NCBI GenBank assembly: GCA_003281065.1
Contig: QCDA01000001.1
Coordinates: 1 to 64,000 of the forward strand
Source of the DNA: Pelagibacteraceae bacterium AG-349-E10
GTDB taxonomy: Bacteria > Pseudomonadota > Alphaproteobacteria > HIMB59
DNA length: 64,000 nucleotides
Reading direction: 5' to 3'
This document shows, in pieces, positions 32,706 to 42,263 of the stretch. Within the stretch, counting starts at the first letter, position 1. Each line of letters opens with the position of its first letter. The notes below the pieces were generated by a model, which was not told where the DNA came from, searched no databases, and saw only the letters and a list, made by a program, of their open reading frames with translations. Both the position numbers and the translations under genes were made by a program.

Positions 32706-33973
32706 TGTCACTTTTTCTGGGGATTGACTTTGGAACGACTGGTGTCAGATCTTCTATTATTGATAAGAATAAAAAAGAATTAATTAATTTTTCAGTTTCT
32801 ATTGATAGCCCAATAAGTAAGGGATCATTAGTTTATCAAAATCCAAGCTTATGGTGGAGTGCGTTAATTAAAAATCTTACATTTTTAAAAACTAAAATAG
32901 AATTAAATAAAATTGAAAGATTATCAATCGATGGAACATCAGGTACAGTACTTATAACCGACCATCTTGGTAACCCTTTAGATGATGCATTAATGTACAA
33001 TGATGCTTCAGCTGTAAAAGAGTCTAAGTTAGTTGAGAGTATATCTGATAACCATCCAATTGTATCCACCTCTACTAATGCATTAGTAAGGGCGTTATCA
33101 TTAATTAATAAACTTAAAAAAGAAAAATATAGAATACTTCATCAAGCAGATTGGATAGCTTGTAAACTAATTAATGATTATACCTATTCAGACGAAAATA
33201 ATGCTCTTAAACTAGGTTATGATTGTGTCGAAAGATCTTGGCCAAAATGGTTTGATCAGTTACCTATTGAAATGAGTAGCCTACCAAATATAAAAATACC
33301 AGGTCAGTCTATAGGTGAATTAAGAAACTCTGAACTTATTGACTTAGGTTTTAATAACAAAACCAAGGTTATAGCAGGCACTACGGATAGCATAGCAGCA
33401 TTTTTAGCTACTGGAGCCAAAAATATAGGAGAAGCAGTTTCTTCAATTGGCACAACTCTGGTAGTAAAAGCTATCTCAAATAAGCCAATTTATAATAAGG
33501 AATTTGGGATCTACAGTCATCGTTTGGGCGAAAATTGGTTAGCCGGAGGAGCTTCCAATGTTGGAGGAAAAATTCTAAAAGAACTATTTTCAGATAGAAT
33601 AGAGGAATTATCAAAAGATATAGACCCAAATAATCTATTGAATTTAAATTACTATCCTCTGGCACAAAAAGGTGAAAGATTTCCTTTTAACGACCCTAAC
33701 AAACTCCCAATTTTAGAACCTCGTCCTGATTCTGAGATTAAATTTTTTCAGGCTGTACTTGAGGGTATAACTAATGTTGAAAAATTGAGTTACGAAAAGA
33801 TATTAGAGATAGGCGGTAAATATCCTAAAACTATTTTTACAATAGGAGGCGGAGGAAATAATTTAAAATGGAATGAAATTAGAAAAAAAATTCTTGGTGT
33901 GAAACTAAATAAGCCTTTATCAAATGATGCTTCTTTTGGATCTGCACTTTTAGCTTTGGGTAATATTTTTTAA
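32705..33973 (+). CDS. FGGY carbohydrate kinase
   Basis: LGIDFGTTGVRSSIID, IAGTTDSIAAFLATGA, TIGGGGNNLKWNEIR. Confidence 0.88.
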   Translation: MSLFLGIDFGTTGVRSSIIDKNKKELINFSVSIDSPISKGSLVYQNPSLWWSALIKNLTFLKTKIELNKIERLSIDGTSGTVLITDHLGNPLDDALMYNDASAVKESKLVESISDNHPIVSTSTNALVRALSLINKLKKEKYRILHQADWIACKLINDYTYSDENNALKLGYDCVERSWPKWFDQLPIEMSSLPNIKIPGQSIGELRNSELIDLGFNNKTKVIAGTTDSIAAFLATGAKNIGEAVSSIGTTLVVKAISNKPIYNKEFGIYSHRLGENWLAGGASNVGGKILKELFSDRIEELSKDIDPNNLLNLNYYPLAQKGERFPFNDPNKLPILEPRPDSEIKFFQAVLEGITNVEKLSYEKILEIGGKYPKTIFTIGGGGNNLKWNEIRKKILGVKLNKPLSNDASFGSALLALGNIF

Positions 33974-34822
33974 ATGGTAAAAAAAATATTATCCCTTAAA
34001 GAAATTTCAGAATATTACGATACTTATTATTTTGATCAATGGGGAGTTGTTCATGATGGAATAAATATTTTTAATGAAGCAGAACAAGTTTTTTCATATT
34101 TACAATCACAAAATAAAAAAATTTATATAATTAGTAATTCAGGAAAAAAATCTTCAGATAATACTGACCGTTTGATAAAAATGGGCGCAAAAAATATTTT
34201 GAAATCTCATTTAATTACATCAGGAGATGTATGCTTAGAATATCTAAAATCTAAAAGGAGCCCCTTTGAAAATATTGGAAATAAATATTTTGTGGTTGCA
34301 ACAGATTATCCCTTATTGCAAAACACAACATTTGAAAAGACGAGTTCTATAGAAAACGCTAATTTTCTTTTATTAACCTCTACTACTGGTCTGAAAAAAA
34401 CTGATTTAATTGACAAAATTTATATGAGAGCTATAGAAATGAAGTTACCCCTAGTGTGCTCAAATCCTGATATTTTGGGTGTTTCTGGAGATAATATTCA
34501 TCCTTCAACAGGAGATCTTGCAGTTAAGTACAAAAAAATGGGAGGACAGGCATTTATAATTGGTAAACCAAATATTGAAATCTTTCATTATGTTCAAGAG
34601 TTATCCAATAGTAATAAATTAAAAACTTTGATGATAGGAGACTCTTTATTTAATGATATTGCAGGCGCCAATAGCTTTGGTATAGACTCATTACTGATCA
34701 CCTCTGGAATTCATAAAGAAGAATTTATGCAAAACATACCAACGAACGATATAATTGATAATATAAAATCGGATTTTCAAATCACCGGAAAGCCAGACTA
34801 TATAATGGATAGACTTAAATGA
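33974..34822 (+). CDS. HAD-superfamily class IIA hydrolase (TIGR01459-like sugar phosphatase)
   Basis: YYFDQWGVVHDG...NSGKKSS...IIGKPNIEIFHY...MIGDSLFNDIAGANSFGIDSLLITSGIH. Confidence 0.85.
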   Translation: MVKKILSLKEISEYYDTYYFDQWGVVHDGINIFNEAEQVFSYLQSQNKKIYIISNSGKKSSDNTDRLIKMGAKNILKSHLITSGDVCLEYLKSKRSPFENIGNKYFVVATDYPLLQNTTFEKTSSIENANFLLLTSTTGLKKTDLIDKIYMRAIEMKLPLVCSNPDILGVSGDNIHPSTGDLAVKYKKMGGQAFIIGKPNIEIFHYVQELSNSNKLKTLMIGDSLFNDIAGANSFGIDSLLITSGIHKEEFMQNIPTNDIIDNIKSDFQITGKPDYIMDRLK

Positions 34823-35589
34823 CATTTGATTTTAGTGAATTCAAAAACAAAAAGATTATTGTTACGGGTTCAAGTACAGGCATAGGTTTTGAGACAGGTG
34901 TTGAGTTTTTAAACTTGGGAGCTAATGTAATTTTTCATGGTAACCAATCAATTAATGATCTTGAAACTAGAATTAAAGCTAAATCTCAAAGCCAAAAATT
35001 TAAAATATTCAAATCTGATTTTACAGATTTATCTCAAGTAGATAACTTTATGAACAATGCTATAAATTATTTAAATGGTCTAGATATATTAGTTAATAAT
35101 GCTGGAACAATGGTAGGAAGATATCAATTAGAAACAATAAGTGAAAAAGATTTTTTAAAAATATTTGATCTCAATGCCAAATCTGCATATTTTGCAACAA
35201 AAAGTGCGTGTACAATTTTCAAAAAACAAAATTATGGAAATATTATTAATGTATCAACTATCAGTGCGAGAACAGGAGGTAGTGCGGGTTCAAGTGTATA
35301 TGCTGCGTCTAAAGCTTTTGTTTCAGGAATTACTAGATCGCTTGTTTCAGAATTATCACCCTACAACATAAGAATAAACGCTATTTCACCTGGCACAATT
35401 ACCACAAAGTTTCATGAACAATATTCTTCACCAGAAAAATTAGAAGCAACAAGATTAAAAATACCTATGAAAAGACTTGGCTCAGCAGAGGACTGCGTAG
35501 GGCCTATAATTTTTTTATCCTCACAGACAATGAGTGGCTATATAACAGGACAAATATTAGAGGTAAATGGAGGCCAATTTATTTCGTAA
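34819..35589 (+). CDS. Short-chain dehydrogenase/reductase
   Basis: VTGSSTGIGFETG, NNAGTMVG, YAASKAFVSGITR. Confidence 0.92.
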   Translation: MTFDFSEFKNKKIIVTGSSTGIGFETGVEFLNLGANVIFHGNQSINDLETRIKAKSQSQKFKIFKSDFTDLSQVDNFMNNAINYLNGLDILVNNAGTMVGRYQLETISEKDFLKIFDLNAKSAYFATKSACTIFKKQNYGNIINVSTISARTGGSAGSSVYAASKAFVSGITRSLVSELSPYNIRINAISPGTITTKFHEQYSSPEKLEATRLKIPMKRLGSAEDCVGPIIFLSSQTMSGYITGQILEVNGGQFIS

Positions 35590-36596
35590 TGTCAAAGATA
35601 TTATCTATAGGTGCAGGCGTTATGGGAACAGCAATTACTGTTCCAGCAGTTTCAAATGGTCACGAAGCAAAACTCGTTGGTACTAGTTTTGACGAGGATA
35701 TTATTAACTCAGTTAATAAAAATTCTTCTCACCCAAAACTAGGTATTAAATTAACAAATACGTCAGCAATAAGATTTAATGAAATGTCTCAAGAGGACAT
35801 TAGTACATCTGATGTCATTGTTATTGGAATTAGTTCATCAGGTGTCGATTGGTTCATTAACTTCATTAAAAACTTTAATGTTACGAATAAACACTTCCTT
35901 ATAGTTACTAAGGGTCTGTATATTAACGAAAAAGAAGAGTTAGATATTTTCCCAAATAAAATTAAAAAACAAATTAATCAAGATTTCACCTTAACCGCGG
36001 TTACTGGTCCTTGTAAAGCAGTTGAGCTTGCAAAGAAAAATTTAACAAATATATGTTTTGTAAATCCTGATATAGAGGTTGCTAAGAGTTTATCCAATAT
36101 ATTCAAAAATGAATACTATGTAGTAAATTTACAGACTGACTTATTAGGCTCAGAGCTTTGTGCAGCTCTTAAGAACATGTACGCAATTGCTGTTGGCTAC
36201 TCACAAACGTATTTCTCCGATGATGAAAAAATCTTTAATCCTGAGTCCGCATTATTTTCACACTGTGTTAATGAGATGAGCCATTTTGTAAAATTAATAG
36301 GCGGTCTTCAAGAAACAGTATTTGGGCTATCTGGGATTGGAGACTTACATGTTACCTCAGGAACTGGAAGAAACGGTCTTTTAGGTAATTTATTAGCAAA
36401 GAACAGATCATATGAGGATATTATGTCTAAGGAATTAAAAGATGAAACTGTCGAAGGAGCACAAACCATTAGAGAATTAAATCATTTATTAAACAAACTG
36501 GTAAAAAATAACAAACTTCCAATTTTGGATAGTTTAGTGAGATGTATCTGTCAAAACGAAAAACTGCATATACCTTGGAATGATTTAAATATATAA
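35589..36596 (+). CDS. NAD(P)-dependent glycerol-3-phosphate dehydrogenase (GpsA)-like
   Basis: ILSIGAGVMGTAI, TVTGPCKAVELAKK-like, ELCAALKNMYAIAVGYS, GLSGIGDLHVTSGTGRNGLLG. Confidence 0.82.
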   Translation: MSKILSIGAGVMGTAITVPAVSNGHEAKLVGTSFDEDIINSVNKNSSHPKLGIKLTNTSAIRFNEMSQEDISTSDVIVIGISSSGVDWFINFIKNFNVTNKHFLIVTKGLYINEKEELDIFPNKIKKQINQDFTLTAVTGPCKAVELAKKNLTNICFVNPDIEVAKSLSNIFKNEYYVVNLQTDLLGSELCAALKNMYAIAVGYSQTYFSDDEKIFNPESALFSHCVNEMSHFVKLIGGLQETVFGLSGIGDLHVTSGTGRNGLLGNLLAKNRSYEDIMSKELKDETVEGAQTIRELNHLLNKLVKNNKLPILDSLVRCICQNEKLHIPWNDLNI

Positions 36597-36602
36597 TTAA
36601 CT

Positions 36603-37046
36603 ATGCTCAAAAAAATCGTTATTGGTGCAGACCATCTAGGGAGAAACCTTAAAGACAAAATCAAAGAACATTTGGAGTCTAAAGGTATTGAAGTCATGGA
36701 TGTAGGAGTCACAGATGAATCACAAGTAGATTATCCAGACGTTGGTAAAACATTGGCTAAAAAGGTACAAGATAGTGAATTTGAAAGGGGAATTCTAGTT
36801 TGCGGAACTGGTGCTGGAATGGCTATTGTCGCTAATAAATTTTCAGGTGTGAGGGCGGTTTGTGTGAACGATGCTTACACAGCAGAGAGATCTATTGCGA
36901 GCAACAATGCTCAAATCATTACTTTTGGTGCTTTAATTACAGGTACCCCGAATGCAATTATGTATACAGATATTTGGTTGAAAAATAATTTTCAATCTGA
37001 GAGATCTGGAAAAAAAGTTGATAAAATTAATCAGTTAGATAGCTAG
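36603..37046 (+). CDS. rpiB: RpiB/LacAB-family sugar-phosphate isomerase
   Basis: GADHLGRNLKDKIKEHL, GILVCGTGAGMAIVANKFSGVRA. Confidence 0.93.
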   Translation: MLKKIVIGADHLGRNLKDKIKEHLESKGIEVMDVGVTDESQVDYPDVGKTLAKKVQDSEFERGILVCGTGAGMAIVANKFSGVRAVCVNDAYTAERSIASNNAQIITFGALITGTPNAIMYTDIWLKNNFQSERSGKKVDKINQLDS

Positions 37047-37163
37047 TTTTAAGATTTATAATTACATAAAAAATTTTTTTTAATAAAATTTAAAATCTAT
37101 TCAAGTTAAGGATAAAGAATGAATCTTTTTTCATTTCTCTAAAATTCATAAAGTAGTAAGCGT

Positions 37164-37997
37164 CTATTCTTTAACAGTTCCTAGAGTCAACCCTCTGACA
37201 AAGTGTTTTCTAACTGCTAAAATCATAATAAATACTGGAATTATTGAAATTGTTGTAAATGCAGCCATCATATCCCAACTGGGTATAGTTTTCATTATAG
37301 AGGCTTGAATCGGGATTGTCTTAATTTTCATTTGTCCAATCATTAATGCACAAATAAATTCTGTCCAACTGAATATTATAGATAAAATAAATGTGACAGC
37401 TATCCCACCTTTTGCACACGGTATAATTAATTTATGAAGAATTTTAATTTTACTCGCACCATCTATAAAAGCATTTTCATCGATTTGTTTTGGTACTTCG
37501 TCAAAAAAACTTTTTAATAAAAGAACTGCCAATGGTAGATTTATAAATGTATGAATTAATATTAAACCAACATATGTATCAAGAAGATTAATTTTTTCGT
37601 AAACAAAATATAGTGGAATGGCAATTGATATTAACGGCATCATCCTCGCACTAAGAATTGACATGATTAAAAAATTTTTATATTTGAAATTAGCTCTAGA
37701 AATATAGTAACCAGCATAAATTCCAATTATCAATGTTAGAGATGATGAACCAATTCCTACAATTAAACTATCTAATATCCTTGATGTTAAATATAGCTCT
37801 CCGTAAGAGGGGTCAAATTTTAGTAATTTTGAAAAACCAAAAACTCTCTCATACGCTGAAAAGTCAATATTAAATAGAAATAATTTTGGGGGTATTGAAA
37901 AAAGATCAATATTATTTTTAAAAGAGGATGTAATAAGAAAAAATATTGGAAATATAAAAATTAAAGCAATAGAGAATGCTAGAATTTTTCTAATCAA
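37164..37997 (-). CDS. ABC transporter permease, MalG-type (divergent paralogue)
   Basis: Homologous along its length to the next gene; EAA loop reads ENAFIDGASKIKILHKLIIP. Confidence 0.88.
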   Translation of the reverse strand: MIRKILAFSIALIFIFPIFFLITSSFKNNIDLFSIPPKLFLFNIDFSAYERVFGFSKLLKFDPSYGELYLTSRILDSLIVGIGSSSLTLIIGIYAGYYISRANFKYKNFLIMSILSARMMPLISIAIPLYFVYEKINLLDTYVGLILIHTFINLPLAVLLLKSFFDEVPKQIDENAFIDGASKIKILHKLIIPCAKGGIAVTFILSIIFSWTEFICALMIGQMKIKTIPIQASIMKTIPSWDMMAAFTTISIIPVFIMILAVRKHFVRGLTLGTVKE

Positions 37998-38003
37998 ATT
38001 ACC

Positions 38004-38870
38004 TTATTGTTTTACTGAACCTAAAGTCAATCCTCTTACTAAATGTCTTTGAACTAAAAGTATAAAAATGAAGGCTGGTATAATAGCGGCTGTGCCTAAT
38101 GCTGCCATGTTATCCCATGCAGTTCCAGTAGAAGTAACAAAAGATGTGGAAACCACAGGAATTGTTTTTAGTCCCGTTTGTGTAAGCATAAGAACAAAGA
38201 TAAATTCTGTCCAACTAAATATAAAACAAAGCACAGCAGTTGCCGCTATTCCACCTATGGCAAGAGGCACTACTAATCTCCAAAATACAAAAAATCTCGT
38301 AGCCCCATCTAGTAAAGCAGCTTCATCTATGTCCTTTGGAATGTCATCAAAAAAGCTTTTCATGAGTAAAACAGCAAGTGGGAGATTCATCAACGCGTGA
38401 ATAATAATGATACCTAGATGCGTATCCATTAAGCCTATGTTTTTGTAAATAAAAAACATTGGTATTGCTACTGCAACTGGTGGCATCATTCTTGTTGATA
38501 AAATCCATCCCATAAAATGCTGTTGACCCCTGATAGGTAATCTTGAGAGTGAATATGCTGCTAGTATAGATATAAGCATTGCTATACCTGTAGAGCCTAA
38601 AGCAATAATGATACTATCCACAAGATTTGGCATCATATAAAAATCTCCACCGCCAGGTCGAACAGCGCCCATATCTTCTACATAGAGAAAGCGAGAAATA
38701 CCAAACACCTCTTCATAAGCAGCGAATGATACTTCAAAATCAAATAATTTCGGAGGTAAAGCAAAAATATCTTTATCCTTTTTAATAGATACAGTAATCC
38801 AGAAATATATTGGAAAGAAAAATATCGCAGCAATAAACCAACCTAATACTTGTTTTAATACTTTATTCAA
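38004..38870 (-). CDS. ABC transporter permease, MalG-type
   Basis: EAA loop EAALLDGATRFFVFWRLVVPLAIGGIAA; VRGLTLGSVKQ C-terminus. Confidence 0.92.
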   Translation of the reverse strand: MNKVLKQVLGWFIAAIFFFPIYFWITVSIKKDKDIFALPPKLFDFEVSFAAYEEVFGISRFLYVEDMGAVRPGGGDFYMMPNLVDSIIIALGSTGIAMLISILAAYSLSRLPIRGQQHFMGWILSTRMMPPVAVAIPMFFIYKNIGLMDTHLGIIIIHALMNLPLAVLLMKSFFDDIPKDIDEAALLDGATRFFVFWRLVVPLAIGGIAATAVLCFIFSWTEFIFVLMLTQTGLKTIPVVSTSFVTSTGTAWDNMAALGTAAIIPAFIFILLVQRHLVRGLTLGSVKQ

Positions 38871-38874
38871 TTCC

Positions 38875-39783
38875 TCACCATTTTACTTTTGCGAAATGAA
38901 TAAATGCATTTCCAACTATTAAAATTACAATTAAAGAAAATAAACTAATTGTTGCTCCGTAACCCCATTGAACAAAAGTAAACCTTTGCCATGAATATAA
39001 ACTTAAAGTGTAAGTGGCTGTACCTGGTCCACCTGATGTTAAAACAAATACATAATCTACCATTCTCCATAGATCTATTCCTCTTATCAAAATTGCTACT
39101 GCAATTACTTTGTGAAGCATTGGTAGTGTTAATCTTCTAAAAACTTGAAAAGGTCTTGCGCCATCTATGACAGCTGACTCAAAAGGTTCACTTGGTAAAG
39201 ATCTTAAACCAGCAACTAAGATTAAAACCATAAAGGGAGTCCATTGCCAAATGTCAACTATCATTACACCCCACAGGGCTAATGTTGGATCTGCTAAAAT
39301 TGTATCTTCAGGACCTATAAGCCCAACTGATTTCAAGAGCCATGGTATTAAACCATAATTAGCATCCTCCATTATTAAGAATATCATACCAGCAATTGCT
39401 GGAGGTATGACTAAAGTGAGAGTTAAAATAGATCTTATAATTCCAAATCCTGGATCGTCGGAGTCAATTAGTAGTGCAATTCCCATGCCCAAAACTAGTT
39501 GAATTAATAAACACATAAATGTGTAATATAAGGACACCTTTAAAGATCCCCAGAATACTCCATCAGTAAATAGCCTTATCCAATTATCCCATCCCACAAA
39601 AAGTAGTGCCCTTTTTGCTGGGACAAACTCATGAAAGCTTAGGTAAATATTGTAAAAGAAAGGAATAATCGCAAATACTATCAGCATAGTGATCAATGGC
39701 AAAAGCCAAGGCAGAGAACTGTCAGAATTCATAAAACTTGGCAAAGAATAAGACTTTTGAGCGGCCATAGTGAGACTATACAC
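38875..39783 (-). CDS. ABC transporter permease, MalF-type
   Basis: EAA loop ESAVIDGARPFQVFRRLTLPML; 6 TM. Confidence 0.92.
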   Translation of the reverse strand: MYSLTMAAQKSYSLPSFMNSDSSLPWLLPLITMLIVFAIIPFFYNIYLSFHEFVPAKRALLFVGWDNWIRLFTDGVFWGSLKVSLYYTFMCLLIQLVLGMGIALLIDSDDPGFGIIRSILTLTLVIPPAIAGMIFLIMEDANYGLIPWLLKSVGLIGPEDTILADPTLALWGVMIVDIWQWTPFMVLILVAGLRSLPSEPFESAVIDGARPFQVFRRLTLPMLHKVIAVAILIRGIDLWRMVDYVFVLTSGGPGTATYTLSLYSWQRFTFVQWGYGATISLFSLIVILIVGNAFIHFAKVKW

Positions 39784-39960
39784 TTAAATTTCAAAGAGTT
39801 TATTTTAAAATACCTCTATTTTTCTATTAGATATTCTTAATGAAACTGAAGATTATTAAAAGAAGTCAACATAATAAAATAATATTTTGTGTATAACTAT
39901 ATTAAGTCCCTTGCTAAGAAACAATGTTTATGCAAAAATTTTATATCGGAGGGATATCAT

Positions 39961-41481
39961 ATGCGCGATATGTATAGAAAAATGCACCTTGCAAACATTG
40001 TAGGCAAGTACGTAAACGGTAATATGAAGAGAAGAGATTTTCTTAAAAATGCCGGTATGCTTGGCCTAGGAGCTGGTTGCTTGGGCACAATGGGAACTAT
40101 GAGCAGAAAATTTATTCCTCAAGCTCATGCTGGTTCTCATGGAATAGAATGGAGAGGGGATATGATGGATTGGTTAAAAGATGTATCATCTCCTTTCAGA
40201 GGCCAAACAGTATCTTTGGCAACTGAGTCAACTCCTCCTTCTAATGCGATAAATACAACTTTAAAACCTTTCTTTGAGGAAGTAACAGGTATTAAAGTTA
40301 ACATTGAGGTTTTACCTTTAGAGCAAGTTTTACAAAAACTAACTTTAGACGTTGCCTCTGGATTAGGAACTTACGACACTTATTACCTAGATCAAAGTTG
40401 GATGGCAGCCTTTAGAGGTGATGCAGAAGATCCTCGTGAGCTTTATGCAGCAAATCCTACCTTAGCTATGCCTAATTATAACTTTGACGATTTCCTAGGA
40501 CCACTTGTAGATGGTATTTCCATGTACGACGGCACTATGGTTGGTGTTCCTTATGACATTCCTGTCTTTATTATGATGTACAGAGATGATGTTTACAAAG
40601 AGCTTGGACTAAGTGTTCCAACAACATTTGATCAGTACATGAGTAATGCTCAAGTAATACAGGCAGCAAAACTTGGTCATTTAAATCCAGACGGAAGACC
40701 AATATACGGAACTAATGGTCAAATGAAATCTGGTCACTACAGCTTAGAGTGTGACTGGACTATGTTTGCCTGGGCTTTCGGTGGTTCAATTACCAATCCT
40801 GATGGAAGTTTTGCAGGTAATGATGCAAACGGTTTAGCAGGTATGGATTACTGGACAAAACTTAAAGAGTATATGCCTTCGGGTGTTACAAGTTGGACAT
40901 GGGATGGTCAAGGACAGGATATCCTTCAAGGTGGTTCTGCTCAAACAATCTCATGGGGTGAATTTTTCCCATGGTGGGACTCTGATGAGTCAAATGTTCA
41001 AGGGAAAATGATGGCAGCAGCCTGCCCTGCTCCAGCGAGTCCTTTAAGATCAACAAGTGATTGTGGTTATGGTGAAATTCCAGGTGTTGCACACCAAGGT
41101 GGATCTTCACTAGCTGTATCTAAATATTCAAAAAATAAGGATGCAGCTTGGTTATTTGCTCAATGGGCAACTAGCTATGAAACACAAGTCTATATCACTG
41201 CACTTGGTGGTGGTACTGGTCCAACTAGATCAGCTGTTTATGACGATGAGAGAGTTAAAGCTAATAATAGAAGCGGTAACGGTACAACTCGTCACCTAGA
41301 TGTTGTTAGAGATGCTATCTTTAATGATATGGGATCAGAACCAGATCTTCCTGAATGGGCTGACATGTCAAGCAACATGATACCTATTGAGCTTGGTAGG
41401 TATTTTGCTGGAGAATACGGATCAGCAAAAGATTGTTTAGACACTATTGCTAAAAACTTTAACAAAACTGTTGGGGTTTAA
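39961..41481 (+). CDS. ABC transporter substrate-binding protein (carbohydrate/polyol) with Tat signal
   Basis: KRRDFLKNAGMLGLGAGCLG signal; SBP motifs (PYDIPVFIMMYRDDVYKELGL); ATG 39961 preceded by SD ggaggg. Confidence 0.88.
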   Translation: MRDMYRKMHLANIVGKYVNGNMKRRDFLKNAGMLGLGAGCLGTMGTMSRKFIPQAHAGSHGIEWRGDMMDWLKDVSSPFRGQTVSLATESTPPSNAINTTLKPFFEEVTGIKVNIEVLPLEQVLQKLTLDVASGLGTYDTYYLDQSWMAAFRGDAEDPRELYAANPTLAMPNYNFDDFLGPLVDGISMYDGTMVGVPYDIPVFIMMYRDDVYKELGLSVPTTFDQYMSNAQVIQAAKLGHLNPDGRPIYGTNGQMKSGHYSLECDWTMFAWAFGGSITNPDGSFAGNDANGLAGMDYWTKLKEYMPSGVTSWTWDGQGQDILQGGSAQTISWGEFFPWWDSDESNVQGKMMAAACPAPASPLRSTSDCGYGEIPGVAHQGGSSLAVSKYSKNKDAAWLFAQWATSYETQVYITALGGGTGPTRSAVYDDERVKANNRSGNGTTRHLDVVRDAIFNDMGSEPDLPEWADMSSNMIPIELGRYFAGEYGSAKDCLDTIAKNFNKTVGV

Positions 41482-41492
41482 TTAAAAAAATT

Positions 41493-41520
41493 AACTAGGG
41501 TGGTTTTAACCACCCTAGTT
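41493..41520 (+). terminator. Intergenic stem-loop behind second SBP gene (attenuator / 3'-end stabiliser)
   Basis: AACTAGGGTGGTT-tt-AACCACCCTAGTT perfect 13-bp inverted repeat, no T tract. Confidence 0.75.
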
Positions 41521-41540
41521 ATGATGTGTTAGATAAAAAT

Positions 41541-42263
41541 ATGAAAAAGCCTTTAGCAGTTATAACTGGTGCAAGTAGTGGTATAGGTGCCGCTACTGCA
41601 AAAGCATTTTCAAAAGCAGGATACCCTACTTTATTGATAGCAAGAAGGCTGGATATAATGGAGTCGTTTAAATTAGAAAACTCAATGTGTAGAAAAGTAG
41701 ATGTTCGAGATAGAGAGGCGCTTATAGCCGCTATACGTGAGGCTGAAAAAGAGTATGGACCAACTGACATGATTTTTAACAATGCTGGTGTGGCCAGACT
41801 TGCAGAAATTGGAACTCAAGATCCATCTGAATGGGATGAAATGATTGACGTTAACACGAAAGGCGTAATGAATGGAATTTATGCTGTGATGAGCGATATG
41901 AAAGCCCGAAAAGGTGGTACTATTGTTAATATGAGTTCAATAGCAGGAAGAAAAATTTATGAAGACCATACTGTCTATTGTGGTACAAAATTTTTTGTAC
42001 ATGCAATATCAGAGAGTATTAGAGGTTATCTGTCACCGCATAATGTTAGAGTGATAGTAATGTCACCTGGAAATATTGAAGCGGAAGTTTTAAATGGAAT
42101 TACCGATCCTAACACTTTAGAAGCTTATAAAAAAAATATCGAGAGAATTGGAGGAAGAATATCCCCAGACTATGTTGCAAAAATGATACTTTTTGCATAT
42201 GAAATGCCACAAAATGTTATCATGCAAGAAGTGGTAGTGACACCTACAAAACAAGATTACTAA
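41541..42263 (+). CDS. Short-chain dehydrogenase/reductase
   Basis: VITGASSGIGAATAKAF, NNAGVA, YCGTKFFVHAISE. Confidence 0.92.
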   Translation: MKKPLAVITGASSGIGAATAKAFSKAGYPTLLIARRLDIMESFKLENSMCRKVDVRDREALIAAIREAEKEYGPTDMIFNNAGVARLAEIGTQDPSEWDEMIDVNTKGVMNGIYAVMSDMKARKGGTIVNMSSIAGRKIYEDHTVYCGTKFFVHAISESIRGYLSPHNVRVIVMSPGNIEAEVLNGITDPNTLEAYKKNIERIGGRISPDYVAKMILFAYEMPQNVIMQEVVVTPTKQDY

